DNA of 64,000 nucleotides from Xanthomarina spongicola (GTDB lineage Bacteria; Bacteroidota; Bacteroidia; Flavobacteriales; Flavobacteriaceae), in NCBI RefSeq assembly GCF_003148645.1, contig NZ_QGGP01000004.1:62001-126000 (forward strand). Reading direction: 5' to 3'. Within the stretch, counting starts at the first letter, position 1, and each line of letters opens with the position of its first letter. Made by a program: the position numbers and the translations under genes. Below the pieces are notes generated by a model, which ran no database searches, was not told the DNA's origin, and was given only the letters and a program-made list of their open reading frames with translations. This document shows positions 8,626-17,140 of the stretch, one piece after another.

Positions 8626-10526
8626 TGCAGCATCCTATAAACATATTAGAACGTTATTGGAATTTTACCTCCTTTAGACCGTTTCAAGAAGAAATTATTG
8701 ATGCTGTTTTAGAAGGGGAAGATGTCTTTGCTTTATTACCAACAGGTGGAGGAAAATCGTTATGCTTTCAAATTCCTGCACTTGCTAGAGAAGGGATTTG
8801 CATTGTGGTATCTCCTTTAGTAGCATTAATGAAAGATCAAGTGTCCTCTTTAAAACAAAAAGGAATAAAAGCATTAAGTATTACTAGTGGTATTTCTAAA
8901 AGTGAGTTAGATACGCTTTTAGATAATTGTATTTATGGAAATTATAAGTTTTTATACCTCTCTCCTGAACGTCTGCAGCAAGAATTAGTACAAGACAGGA
9001 TTAAACAAATGAATGTTAATTTAATTGCTGTAGATGAAGCACACTGTATTTCTCAATGGGGAAACGATTTTAGACCAGCCTATAAAAACATTCAATTATT
9101 AAGACAAATACAGCCAGGAGTTAATTGTATTGCCTTAACAGCTTCAGCAATTCCAGAAGTTGTAAAAGATATTGTTGAAGAACTCGATTTTATTCAGCCA
9201 AAAATATTTAGGCAATCGTTTGAGCGCTCTAATCTAGCTTACATGACGTTTGATGAAGAGGACAAATACTATCGTTTAGAAACTGTTTTAAAGAAAAACC
9301 CACAATCTTCTATTATTTATGTAAGAAGTAGAAGGTTAACACTTGAAATTGCCGATTTTCTAAATAATAAAGGTATAAGCGCCACAACCTATCATGGAGG
9401 TTTATCTAATAAAATAAAAGAGGCCAACCAGATGCAATGGATCAACAATCAAAAACAAGTTATGGTTGCCACCAATGCTTTTGGAATGGGAATTGATAAA
9501 CCTGATGTAAAAACGGTTATTCATTTAAATTTACCAGAAAGTATTGAGAGTTATTTTCAAGAAGCTGGTAGAGCTGGAAGAAATGGCGAAAAAGCATTTG
9601 CAATTATATTAAAAAATAAAAGTGATGTGCTACTGGTTAAAAATCAGTTTTTAAACGTGCTTCCAACTGTAAAAGATGTTAAGCACATTTACAGAAAATT
9701 AAGTAACTATTTTCAGGTTTCTTATGGAGAAGGTCAAGACATTTTGTTCGATTTTAATTTCAATCAGTTTTGCAAAACCTATCAATTAAATAGTTTATTA
9801 GCATACAACACACTACAATTATTAGACAGAACTAGCATTATTAGTCTTTCTAAACAGTTTAATAAAAGAACAAGCTTACAGTTTATAGTTAGTAACACAA
9901 GATTGTTTTCATATTTAGAAAAACATCAAGATATCAATGTAATAGTTAAAACTATTTTAAGAACTTATGGTGGTATTTTTGAAAATGACATTAAAATAAA
10001 TTCTATTCTAGTTTCAGGAAAAGCATCTGTTTCAGAAGACAAATTATTTGCAACCTTAAAGCAATTAGATAGAGACGAAATTATTACTCTTAGCCTATCT
10101 ACAACTGATTCTGAAATTACTTTTTTACAACCAAGGGAAGATGATAAAGCAATTAATAGAATTTCGCATTATATTGAACAACAAAACGATTTAAAATATA
10201 AACAAGTTCATGCTGTTATTGCATATGTTGAAGACAACAAGATTTGTAAAAGTGTGCAGCTACTAAACTATTTTGGAGAGAAAAATATATCAGATTGTGG
10301 AATTTGTTCCGTTTGCATCACAAAAAGCACAAAAAAATCAAAAAAGGAAATCAATCTTATTAAAGAAGACGTCTTAAATGCTTTATTACAAACTGACTTA
10401 AGCTCAAGAGATTTAGCAAAAATTCTAAAACACCCTGAAACAGATATTAAAACATGCATTAAAATGCTATTAGAACATCAACTAATAAGTATTACCGATA
10501 GAAACACTTATAAATTAAATAAGTAA
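8625..10526 (+). CDS. recQ: RecQ family ATP-dependent DNA helicase
   Basis: This is a 633-residue 3'-5' DNA helicase for recombination and fork repair. Motif 0 is FRPFQEEII, Walker A is LLPTGGGKSLCFQIPA, the DExH box is VDEAHCISQWGNDFRP, motif V is ATNAFGMGIDKPDVKTV and motif VI is QEAGRAGRNG. The RecQ-C zinc module is visible as C-x(n)-C-x2-C-x2-C around ICKSVQLLNYFG...DCGICSVC. The C-terminus continues into a short winged-helix-like segment; a classical HRDC domain is not evident. It overlaps by one base both the upstream ATPase and the downstream fmt, so the three genes form one operon. Confidence 0.94.
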   Translation: MQHPINILERYWNFTSFRPFQEEIIDAVLEGEDVFALLPTGGGKSLCFQIPALAREGICIVVSPLVALMKDQVSSLKQKGIKALSITSGISKSELDTLLDNCIYGNYKFLYLSPERLQQELVQDRIKQMNVNLIAVDEAHCISQWGNDFRPAYKNIQLLRQIQPGVNCIALTASAIPEVVKDIVEELDFIQPKIFRQSFERSNLAYMTFDEEDKYYRLETVLKKNPQSSIIYVRSRRLTLEIADFLNNKGISATTYHGGLSNKIKEANQMQWINNQKQVMVATNAFGMGIDKPDVKTVIHLNLPESIESYFQEAGRAGRNGEKAFAIILKNKSDVLLVKNQFLNVLPTVKDVKHIYRKLSNYFQVSYGEGQDILFDFNFNQFCKTYQLNSLLAYNTLQLLDRTSIISLSKQFNKRTSLQFIVSNTRLFSYLEKHQDINVIVKTILRTYGGIFENDIKINSILVSGKASVSEDKLFATLKQLDRDEIITLSLSTTDSEITFLQPREDDKAINRISHYIEQQNDLKYKQVHAVIAYVEDNKICKSVQLLNYFGEKNISDCGICSVCITKSTKKSKKEINLIKEDVLNALLQTDLSSRDLAKILKHPETDIKTCIKMLLEHQLISITDRNTYKLNK

Positions 10527-11473
10527 TGAAAGATTTAAGAATTGTATTTATGGGAACACCAGACTTTGCTGTTACCATTTTAAAGACTTTAGTTGAAAGC
10601 AATTATAATATAGTTGGAGTTATAACTGCTCCAGATAAACCTGCAGGTAGAGGTAGAAAACTAAACGAAAGTGCTGTTAAATTGTTTGCTAAATCTAAAG
10701 GCTTACATATTATGCAACCAACCAATTTAAAAAATGAAGACTTTGTAAAAGAATTAAAAGACCTAAAAGCAAATTTACATATTGTTGTTGCATTTAGAAT
10801 GCTACCTCAAGTAGTTTGGCAACTACCAGAATATGGAACATTTAATTTACATGCTTCCTTATTACCAGATTATAGAGGTGCTGCACCAATAAATTGGGCT
10901 ATTATTAATGGCGAAACAAAAACTGGTGTCTCAACATTCTTTATAGATGAAAAAATAGATACAGGAGAAATAATATTACAACAAGATGTTTTAATTGATC
11001 CAAATGAAGATGCAGGAAGTTTACATGACAAACTTATGCATGCTGGAAGTCAATTAGTTTTAGAAACTGTAAAACTAATTGAAACTAACAAAGTCAGCAC
11101 AAAAGCACAACCACAGGATGAGGAAACTAAAACAGCCTATAAATTAAATAGAGATAATTGTAAAATTGATTGGAATGACTCTTTAAAAAATATTTACAAT
11201 AAGATTAGAGGATTAAGCCCATATCCAGCAGCATGGACTTTTCTACAGAATGAAGAGGAAATTTTAGAAGTAAAAATATATAGTTCTGATATTGAAGAAG
11301 AATCGCATTCTTTTTCAATTGGACATATTATTACAACTAAAAAAGAATTAAAAGTAGCTGTAACAGATGGTTTTATAAATATTAAAGAAATTAAACTTCC
11401 AGGAAAGCGAAAAATGGATGTAAAATCACTTTTAAATGGATATCAATTTCATGAATCAGCAAAAATGCTCTAA
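10526..11473 (+). CDS. fmt: Methionyl-tRNA formyltransferase
   Basis: This enzyme formylates initiator Met-tRNA with 10-formyl-THF. The 315 residues open with RIVFMGTPDFAVTIL, continue with the folate-binding NLHASLLPDYRGAAPINWAI (catalytic His) and DEKIDTGEIILQ (catalytic Asp), and end with the C-terminal tRNA-binding barrel (NKIRGLSPYPAAWT). Length and motifs are standard. The start overlaps the recQ stop by one base (TAATG). Confidence 0.96.
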   Translation: MKDLRIVFMGTPDFAVTILKTLVESNYNIVGVITAPDKPAGRGRKLNESAVKLFAKSKGLHIMQPTNLKNEDFVKELKDLKANLHIVVAFRMLPQVVWQLPEYGTFNLHASLLPDYRGAAPINWAIINGETKTGVSTFFIDEKIDTGEIILQQDVLIDPNEDAGSLHDKLMHAGSQLVLETVKLIETNKVSTKAQPQDEETKTAYKLNRDNCKIDWNDSLKNIYNKIRGLSPYPAAWTFLQNEEEILEVKIYSSDIEEESHSFSIGHIITTKKELKVAVTDGFINIKEIKLPGKRKMDVKSLLNGYQFHESAKML

Positions 11474-11577
11474 AGCCTTATTCTTATTGATATTATAAAA
11501 AAATCGATAAAACGCACTATGTTTATTAACAAATGCATTAAGTTATCAACAATATAGTGTATTTCCCTTGCTATTAC

Positions 11578-11607
11578 TTGCATGATTTAAGAATCCGTAT
11601 AAATTTG
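11578..11607 (+). promoter_or_regulatory. Promoter of the HU gene
   Basis: TTG at 11578-11580 and TAAATTTG at 11600-11607 are separated by 19 bp, an exact match to the Bacteroidota housekeeping promoter (-33 TTG, -7 TAnnTTTG). It lies 58 bp before the HU start codon. Confidence 0.7.
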
Positions 11608-11665
11608 TAATGGATTTAACAAAAAATGTTTAACCAACAATTTATTAATAATTAAAATTTAAATT

Positions 11666-11938
11666 ATGAACAAATCAGATTTAATCGATGCTATGGCAGA
11701 ACACGCAGGAATTACTAAAGCAGCTGCAAAAAAGGCTTTAGAATGTGCGTTAATTGAAATTGAAGGAGCTTTACAAAAAGGTAACAGAGTTTCTTTAGTT
11801 GGATTTGGATCTTGGTCAGTTACAAGAAGAGCTGCAAGAGAAGGAAGAAACCCTCAAACAGGTAAGACTATAAAAATTAAAGCGAAAAACGTAGTTAAGT
11901 TTAAAGCAGGTTCAGATTTATCGAGCGCTGTAAACTAG
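11666..11938 (+). CDS. HU family DNA-binding protein
   Basis: This 90-residue nucleoid protein binds and bends DNA without strong sequence preference. The family signature is complete: MNKSDLIDAMAEHAGITKAAAKKAL, the saddle strand VGFGSWSV, and the beta-arm tip RNPQTGK with the DNA-intercalating proline. It has its own promoter and a strong terminator, so it is monocistronic. The codon content differs visibly from neighbours in being richer in GCA/AGA, as is usual for an abundant protein. Confidence 0.95.
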   Translation: MNKSDLIDAMAEHAGITKAAAKKALECALIEIEGALQKGNRVSLVGFGSWSVTRRAAREGRNPQTGKTIKIKAKNVVKFKAGSDLSSAVN

Positions 11939-11960
11939 TTTTTACTTCTTTTATATTCAA

Positions 11961-11990
11961 AAAGCCTTCTTTACTCGAAGGCTTTTTTTG
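11961..11990 (+). terminator. Terminator of the HU gene
   Basis: A 9-bp perfect stem (AAAGCCTTC 11961-11969 with GAAGGCTTT 11977-11985), a 7-nt loop and a following T run lie 22 bp after the HU stop codon. Confidence 0.92.
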
Positions 11991-12050
11991 TTTCTAACAA
12001 TTTGAATTTAAAAAAAAAAATGCTACATTTAATTACTAATCCTCAACTAT

Positions 12051-12611
12051 ATGATTACAATACAACCAAAAAAAGGTGATTTGTTAATCGCAGAACCATC
12101 AATAATTGGCGATGTTTCCTTTAATCGCTCTATTGTTTTGTTAGCAGACCATACAGAAGAAGGTTCAATAGGCTTTATTCTAAACAAACCGTTAGATTAT
12201 ACAATACACGACCTAATTCCAGAAATTAAAGCAAATTTTAAAATCTATAATGGTGGTCCTGTAGAACAGGATAATTTATATTTTATCCATAAGGTACCTG
12301 AATTAATACCAAATAGCATTGAAATTTCTTTAGGTATTTTTTGGGGTGGAGATTTTGACCGAGTTGCAGAACTTATTGCTAATAATGAAATTAGTGAAAA
12401 TAATATTCGTTTCTTTCTAGGATATTCTGGTTGGAACTCGAACCAATTAAACGAAGAATTAAAAACAAATTCTTGGGTAGTAACTGAGAATATTTACAAA
12501 AAATCTATTATAGAAAAAGATTACCAATCTTTTTGGAAAGAAAAGATGGTAGAATTAGGTGGAGAATATAGTATTTGGTCTAATGCACCTGAAGATCCAA
12601 GTGCTAATTAG
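12051..12611 (+). CDS. YqgE/AlgH family protein
   Basis: This 186-residue protein of the YqgE/AlgH (DUF179) family shows PKKGDLLIAEPSIIGDVSFNRSIVLLADH, GSIGFILNKPL, the YNGGPVEQDNLYFIH motif and FFLGYSGWNSNQLNEEL. The function is not settled in any organism; AlgH was named as an alginate regulator. It is cytoplasmic and has no signal peptide. Its end overlaps the convergent class IV aminotransferase by 4 bp. Confidence 0.9.
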   Translation: MITIQPKKGDLLIAEPSIIGDVSFNRSIVLLADHTEEGSIGFILNKPLDYTIHDLIPEIKANFKIYNGGPVEQDNLYFIHKVPELIPNSIEISLGIFWGGDFDRVAELIANNEISENNIRFFLGYSGWNSNQLNEELKTNSWVVTENIYKKSIIEKDYQSFWKEKMVELGGEYSIWSNAPEDPSAN

Positions 12612-13453
12612 TTAGTTAATCTTATTTTTACGTTTAATTTTTGAAGTAACCCTTTAGATAATTCATTCTTATAAATCTTCTTTCTATAACCTGTTACTGG
12701 TTGTATTCCTACAATCACATTTGTAATAAATATTTCATCTGCTTTTTGAAGCTCAAAAGGTGAAATTGAACTTTCTTCCAAACTGTATTCTGGCATAGAT
12801 TGAATGATTTCTATAATTTGTTTCCTCATTATGCCTTTTAAACATCCATCTTCAAGTGGTGGTGTTTTTATAACATGATCCTTTACAATAAAAATATTAC
12901 CATTTAAAGCCTCAACAACATGCTTATCTGTATTTAAAACAAAACAATTTTGTAAGTTATTTTCTTTTGCAAAAATACTTCCTACAACATGTAAAACTTT
13001 ATTATTTGTTTTTAGAGTTGATAGTAAACTTGGAGAGACAAAATAGTCTTTAAACAAATCTACTTGACACGTTGTTTCATCTAGCAAATAAAAGTCTGAT
13101 TCTAAAGGTTTGACTGTTATTAAATAATCGACATTATTTGTGTCTGGCAGATATAAACCACCTTCTTTTCTATTAATAAATAATTTAACCCTTACTGTTT
13201 TGTTTAACAGATTATTACGATTTAGAAGTTCAACTATTTGTTCATTCAAAAACTCCATGGTAAAACTCATAGGGATTTCCATTCTAAGAATTCTCATTGA
13301 GGCCATTAATCTAAAATAATGATCTTCCCAAAAAAGCAATTTTCCATGAGTTGCCTTTATGGTTTCAAATAGTGCATCGCCATAATTTAGACCTCTATTA
13401 TTAATAGAAATTGCGTGTTCTTCTTCTAATATGTTTCCATTAAAATTTACCAT
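12608..13453 (-). CDS. Class IV aminotransferase (PLP-dependent)
   Basis: This is a 281-residue fold-type IV PLP enzyme. The start NGNILEEEHAISINNRGLNYGDALFETIK is typical, and STLKTNNK carries the probable Schiff-base lysine. The family includes branched-chain and D-amino-acid aminotransferases and 4-amino-4-deoxychorismate lyase (PabC). The length and lone position are most like PabC-type or orphan enzymes; sequence reading alone does not fix the substrate. Its ATG sits directly after a hairpin terminator (13455-13478), so its expression may depend on read-through from the START-like gene or on a promoter overlapping the hairpin. Confidence 0.82.
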   Translation of the reverse strand: MVNFNGNILEEEHAISINNRGLNYGDALFETIKATHGKLLFWEDHYFRLMASMRILRMEIPMSFTMEFLNEQIVELLNRNNLLNKTVRVKLFINRKEGGLYLPDTNNVDYLITVKPLESDFYLLDETTCQVDLFKDYFVSPSLLSTLKTNNKVLHVVGSIFAKENNLQNCFVLNTDKHVVEALNGNIFIVKDHVIKTPPLEDGCLKGIMRKQIIEIIQSMPEYSLEESSISPFELQKADEIFITNVIVGIQPVTGYRKKIYKNELSKGLLQKLNVKIRLTN

Positions 13454-13478
13454 AAAAAATCCCGAAATAAATTCGGGA
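13454..13478 (-). terminator. Terminator/attenuator between START-like gene and aminotransferase
   Basis: A perfect 7-bp stem (TCCCGAA 13460-13466 with TTCGGGA 13472-13478) is followed on the reverse strand by six T (13454-13459) that touch the aminotransferase ATG at 13451-13453. Confidence 0.75.
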
Positions 13479-13507
13479 CAAATATAAGTTAATAAAGTAA
13501 AAATACA

Positions 13508-13894
13508 CTAAGCAGAGCCTAATACCTGTTTTAAATCTGAAATCTGATTTTCCCAAAGCATTTTAGCTTCTTCTAATTCATCTTCTTCGGTAAAATCTGT
13601 AACAATTAGACTCACGTCTTTTGTTATTTCGTCAACCTGAATTTTAATCTCAAAATAATACGATGCATCTTCATCAACAACCCATTTAAATTTAATACGT
13701 TCTCCACTCTTCTTACTCACTAATTTAGCTTGTTCTTCAACACCATCCCAAATAAATCTAAATAGCTCACCTCTAGAGTTTACATTTTCGGCAAACCATT
13801 CAGATAAGCCAGAAGGTGTAGATATATATTGATAAAGTAATTGAGGTGAAGCGTGAATGGGGAACTCCATTTCAAATTTTATTTTTTCGTCCAT
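13508..13894 (-). CDS. START-like (SRPBCC/AHSA1-type) domain protein
   Basis: The protein has 128 residues if started at the ATG of MDEKIKFEMEFPIHASPQLLYQYIS (13892-13894). An ATG at 13928-13930 would add twelve non-conserved residues and is judged less likely. The pattern SPQLLYQYISTPSGLSEWFAENV...FRFIWDGVEEQAKLVSK...FKWVVDED is the helix-grip fold of the SRPBCC superfamily that binds hydrophobic ligands or partner proteins. Short START-like proteins like this are conserved in Bacteroidota next to the class IV aminotransferase. Ligand unknown. Confidence 0.8.
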   Translation of the reverse strand: MDEKIKFEMEFPIHASPQLLYQYISTPSGLSEWFAENVNSRGELFRFIWDGVEEQAKLVSKKSGERIKFKWVVDEDASYYFEIKIQVDEITKDVSLIVTDFTEEDELEEAKMLWENQISDLKQVLGSA

Positions 13895-13981
13895 TGTAGA
13901 GATTATGTTTATAGCGCTCAATATATACATTAATTAATAAGTTTTAAAACTATTTTTAATAATAATTATTACAAGTAATGC

Positions 13982-14011
13982 TTGCTCTCTATAAATTTGT
14001 TTTTATATTTG
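13982..14011 (+). promoter_or_regulatory. Promoter upstream of tRNA-Met
   Basis: TTG at 13982-13984 and TATATTTG at 14004-14011 are 19 bp apart, an exact Bacteroidota-type promoter. It would start a transcript with a leader of about 100 nt before the mature tRNA. Confidence 0.7.
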
Positions 14012-14119
14012 CACCCGTTAAAAAGGATAGTTCATAATTATGATTCTAATCAATAAGATTAAGAACAAATTCCTTTTCAACTTTTAGAGTTTTAATTTTG
14101 AAGCTCAAATTATTTTCAT

Positions 14120-14193
14120 GGCGAGGTAGCTCAGTTGGTTAGAGCGTTGGATTCATAACCCAGAGGTCACGAGTTCAAATCTCGTTCTCGCTA
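14120..14193 (+). tRNA. tRNA-Met (anticodon CAT)
   Basis: A full cloverleaf can be drawn: acceptor GGCGAGG/TCTCGCT (G-U at both ends), D stem GCTC/GAGC (14129-14132 with 14142-14145), anticodon loop TTCATAA at 14152-14158 with CAT at 14154-14156, variable AGGTC, T stem ACGAG/CTCGT with loop TTCAAAT, and discriminator A. CCA is not encoded. The elongator Met type is favoured over initiator; a lysidine-modified Ile2 tRNA, which also has CAT, cannot be excluded. The 3' half from 14152 onward is repeated at 42235-42277 and is the attachment site of the island. Confidence 0.93.
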
Positions 14194-14195
14194 CA
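14152..14195 (+). other. attL: left attachment site of the genomic island, in the tRNA 3' half
   Basis: The sequence from the anticodon loop (TTCATAACCC) to just past the tRNA end is matched at 42235-42277 except for two positions, 14169 (A here, C there) and 14185 (T here, G there). The two positions pair with each other in the T stem. The integrase gene begins 55 bp downstream, the classic arrangement for tRNA-targeted islands. Confidence 0.85.
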
Positions 14196-14216
14196 AATGT
14201 ATTACATCAGAAACAG

Positions 14217-14246
14217 ACGGTTTAGTTCACTCTAAACCGTTTTTTC
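14217..14246 (+). terminator. Terminator after tRNA-Met, directly before the integrase start
   Basis: A perfect 9-bp stem (ACGGTTTAG 14217-14225 with CTAAACCGT 14232-14240) and a T run end 2 bp before the integrase ATG. As it lies inside the left end, it was brought by the island. Confidence 0.88.
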
Positions 14247-14247
14247 T

Positions 14248-15705
14248 ATGCTTACATTAAATGAATTTCTTACCTTTGAACACGAAAGAGAGCCCCTTTT
14301 AGAACACGATTTGTCAAATAAAAAAACATTTTCTGCCCCGAAAATCTACATGGCCAATGGCGATATAAAACGTAGATGGTACGTTTATTTTGGATTCCGA
14401 AATCCTGAAACAGGAAGATTGGAAAGACAGAAAAATATTTATGGCATCGCTAACAAGTTGAAAACTAAAACAGACCGTTTAAATGTTTTAAACTTTTATA
14501 GAAAAACGCTTCACAAACTTTTAAGAGAAGGCTACAATCCTTACGAAGATAATTTAGACCGTTTTTTAGGGAAACCACAAAAAAGTGAACCTGTTCCAGA
14601 AGCGTGTGCACCTATGTCTCAAAGTCCAATTGTACCAATTTCCATGGTTCAAAAAGAAGAAGTAAAGCCCTACCCTTTTTTACAAAGACCAAGAACTTCT
14701 ACACAAGTAGTAGAAATACCAAGTGTTGAACCAATAAAGAAGGTTGAGCCAATAATGATTGCTGCTCCCATAAAAGAAGTAGAACCAGAAAAGGAAGAAG
14801 AGAATAGAATGACGTTACGCGAAGCTTTCGATTTTGCGTTGAAGATGAAGGAAAAATTAGTTAAACCTAGAACGCTTCAAGATTATAGAAATCGATCTAA
14901 GGTTTTTATTAAGTGGCTCAACAAAGAATTTCCAGATGTTATCTATGCCAATGAGATTAAACGAAAAATGTGCATGGATTTTTTAAACCAACATCTTATT
15001 AAAAATACACCACGAAGCAGAAACAATAGTCGTTTGGATTTAGGTAGCATGATGCAAGTTTTGGAAGACAACGAAATTATTCCTGTGAATGTGATTCGTA
15101 AAACTCCTGTTTTAAGATCGATACCAGAAAAACACAAACGTTATGATCCTAAAACCTTAGATGCCATTTTTAAGTATCTAGAAAAAAACGATCCAAACCT
15201 ATTACTTTACATCAAGTTTATATCCTTTAATTTTATGCGACCTATAGAAGTTTGTCGTTTACGAGTTAAAGATTTGAACTTAGATACAAAGACATTGTCT
15301 TTTAAAGCCAAAAACAGTCCATTGAAAACTAAAATTATTCCAGATTTAATTTTAGAAGTACTACCAGATATTTCAAATTTGCCAGGAGACAATCCGTTAA
15401 TTACACCTTATGGAATAGGAATGAAATGGGATACCCAAATAGACAATAGACGAGATTATTTTTCAAAGCGCTTTAAAAGAATCGTTAAGGAGAAATTTAA
15501 ACTAGGAAAAGATTATGGCCTTTATAGTTTCAGACATACGTTTATAACCAAATTATATAGAAAATTAGTCGAGAAAAGCTCGCCATTTGAAGCTAAAAGT
15601 GTTTTGATGAATATTACTGGCCATACATCTATGGCAGCACTTGAACTATACTTAAGAGATATAGATGCTCATTTACCAAGTGATTATTCAGATTTAATTA
15701 GATAA
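14248..15705 (+). CDS. Island tyrosine recombinase (integrase)
   Basis: This 485-residue phage/ICE-type integrase has an N-terminal arm-binding region (KIYMANGDIKRRWYVYFGFRNPETG, typical for Bacteroidota), a proline/Glu-Lys rich linker at about residues 115-185, a SAM-like core-binding domain from residue 188 (MTLREAFDFALKM), and a catalytic domain. Catalytic residues: Arg331 in FMRPIEVCRLR, the box II SFRHTF (Arg429, His430; the usual first His is Tyr426), His459 in GHTS, and nucleophile Tyr468 in LELYLRD. It should catalyse recombination between tRNA-Met and the copy at 42235. There is no extra motif that would mark it as an IntI-type integron integrase. The ATG lies 2 bp after a terminator. 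Confidence 0.92.
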   Translation: MLTLNEFLTFEHEREPLLEHDLSNKKTFSAPKIYMANGDIKRRWYVYFGFRNPETGRLERQKNIYGIANKLKTKTDRLNVLNFYRKTLHKLLREGYNPYEDNLDRFLGKPQKSEPVPEACAPMSQSPIVPISMVQKEEVKPYPFLQRPRTSTQVVEIPSVEPIKKVEPIMIAAPIKEVEPEKEEENRMTLREAFDFALKMKEKLVKPRTLQDYRNRSKVFIKWLNKEFPDVIYANEIKRKMCMDFLNQHLIKNTPRSRNNSRLDLGSMMQVLEDNEIIPVNVIRKTPVLRSIPEKHKRYDPKTLDAIFKYLEKNDPNLLLYIKFISFNFMRPIEVCRLRVKDLNLDTKTLSFKAKNSPLKTKIIPDLILEVLPDISNLPGDNPLITPYGIGMKWDTQIDNRRDYFSKRFKRIVKEKFKLGKDYGLYSFRHTFITKLYRKLVEKSSPFEAKSVLMNITGHTSMAALELYLRDIDAHLPSDYSDLIR

Positions 15706-15706
15706 T

Positions 15707-16402
15707 ATGCAAAATAAGAATCAGGTTTTTCAGACCATTCGAGATAACATATTTAGAAGTTATATTTTCTATATACCAAAACGTTATTATCCAGAAATAG
15801 AAAAGACTTTTATAAAGGATATTATTAAACCTGATATGGTCAATATTATTGCTTATTCTAATTTAGAACGAAAAATAACAACAAATACATTAGAATTTAA
15901 TGGGTTGGACATTCTAAACAAGGGAGACCTATTAAATGATAATATTGACCAATTATTTGAGCAAAAAGAAAAAGTTAGTGAGACTGCTTTTAATCATTTA
16001 TTACATCAATATAAAGAACATGTAGATGCACATTGGATAATTATTTCTTGGATGTCTAAAAACATCTTGATAGATCTTCCAAATACACCTTTATATATTA
16101 AAACTATGTTTGAATCTCAAGCATCCTTATTTAATAAACATCAAACAAAGTTTTATAGTTATTTTGGTTTACATGAAACAGATAATAATATTGATATAAA
16201 TCAGTATGTAAAAGCTGCTAATGAAACTATAGAAGATACACCAATTATTGAAATAATAGAACAAGAAGAAAAGCAACTAATTGTTCCGAAAGTAAAAAAA
16301 TCTTCTAAAAAAACAGAAAAGGAATCTCTAATAACAGATGAAAAAGCGCGAAAATTTTTATTAGAAACTGTTTTTAATATTGACCCAAAATATCTTGATT
16401 AA
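15707..16402 (+). CDS. Unknown protein downstream of the integrase
   Basis: This 231-residue protein is not recognised. It is rich in Asn, Ile and Lys, has no signal peptide or membrane span, and has an acidic then basic C-terminal third (IIEIIEQEEKQLIVPKVKKSSKKTEKESL). It starts one base after the integrase stop codon and ends in TAATG with the next small ORF, so it is co-transcribed with the integrase. A role in island mobility, such as directionality or DNA binding, is a guess from position only. Confidence 0.6.
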   Translation: MQNKNQVFQTIRDNIFRSYIFYIPKRYYPEIEKTFIKDIIKPDMVNIIAYSNLERKITTNTLEFNGLDILNKGDLLNDNIDQLFEQKEKVSETAFNHLLHQYKEHVDAHWIIISWMSKNILIDLPNTPLYIKTMFESQASLFNKHQTKFYSYFGLHETDNNIDINQYVKAANETIEDTPIIEIIEQEEKQLIVPKVKKSSKKTEKESLITDEKARKFLLETVFNIDPKYLD

Positions 16403-16518
16403 TGGATTTAAACAATATTTCAAATGACTATAGTTGTAGTCTAAAAGGTGACGTTTGTAACCAAAATCAATGGTCAAAAAGAAATTATACGTCAAACAAA
16501 CGTTTATTTAACGCATAA
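16402..16518 (+). CDS. Possible 38-residue protein coupled to its neighbours
   Basis: This short ORF is MDLNNISNDYSCSLKGDVCN..., ending RLFNA. Its ATG overlaps the previous stop (TAATG) and its stop is 3 bp before the next ATG, which suits a coupled small gene. It has two cysteines and no recognisable domain. The DNA at 16424-16441 inside it carries the GACTA...TAGTC inverted repeat also found twice at 22166-22204, so the stretch may be kept as a binding site and not as a coding region. Confidence 0.4.
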   Translation: MDLNNISNDYSCSLKGDVCNQNQWSKRNYTSNKRLFNA

Positions 16519-16521
16519 ATA

Positions 16522-16947
16522 ATGGAAAAAGAATTTTACAACTGTGACTATTGTTTTAAGGAATTTGAGCCAAAAAGACGCCGTGTACAAAAATTTTGTA
16601 GTAACTCATGCAGATCAAAAGCTCATCATGCTAAAAATTCTACTAAAAATTTATCAGAACCTGAGAAAGCACAAAACGACAAACCTATAGTAAATAAAGT
16701 TGAAAAAATGAGTCTTTCTGGTGTTGGAAATTCAACAGCTGGTACTTTACTCGCAGATGGCTTAAAATTTTTAGCGACTTCTGCTGAAAATAGATCAGCC
16801 ACAAAAGCTGACATTGCTTATATTGCATCTAAAATAAAACGTTATCATAAAATTGTAAATCATCCACCAAACTCTCAAGGTGCATTCCCCTATTTTGATT
16901 TAGAAACTAATGAAATTTTTTATTCTTTTATGCCACTTAACGGATAA
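16522..16947 (+). CDS. Small zinc-finger-like protein
   Basis: This 141-residue protein has an N-terminal C-x2-C...C-x3-C motif (NCDYCFKEFEPKRRRVQKFCSNSCRSKAHH) which looks like a treble-clef/zinc-ribbon DNA-binding finger with basic residues between the cysteine pairs. The middle is low-complexity and polar; the end (ASKIKRYHKIVNHPPNSQG) is unassigned. It is the fourth gene of the integrase-led unit. A regulatory or recombination-accessory role is plausible, by position only. Confidence 0.6.
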   Translation: MEKEFYNCDYCFKEFEPKRRRVQKFCSNSCRSKAHHAKNSTKNLSEPEKAQNDKPIVNKVEKMSLSGVGNSTAGTLLADGLKFLATSAENRSATKADIAYIASKIKRYHKIVNHPPNSQGAFPYFDLETNEIFYSFMPLNG

Positions 16948-17101
16948 CCTTAAAATATCTACTAGATTTCTTCTTACTTTTCATTACTATATAGGCTAAA
17001 TCACTACGTTATTAATAAAAATACGTATTAGTACGTAGGAATATTTACACATAAAACTATTATATTAGTAGTGTATATATAATGCGGATATAGACAATTG
17101 T

Positions 17102-17122
17102 TTATAGCCATTGTTGTATACA
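17102..17122 (+). repeat. Left boundary of the cassette-like array (half site)
   Basis: These 21 bp (start TTATAGCC, end GTATACA) are the exact reverse complement of 17656-17676, the left arm of the first full repeat. They bracket the VOC gene. In an integron view this is the R' end of the first cassette. Confidence 0.6.
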
Positions 17123-17140
17123 ATTTAAAAGCAATATCAA

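Noticed and set aside
14248-15705. Integrase as an integron integrase (IntI)
   Set aside because: No IntI-specific patch is seen. The N-terminal arm domain and tRNA-adjacent position fit an island/phage-type integrase.
16985-17040. TACGTA-rich short palindromes before the VOC gene as an att site
   Set aside because: Low-complexity palindromes without a second copy at a useful distance.
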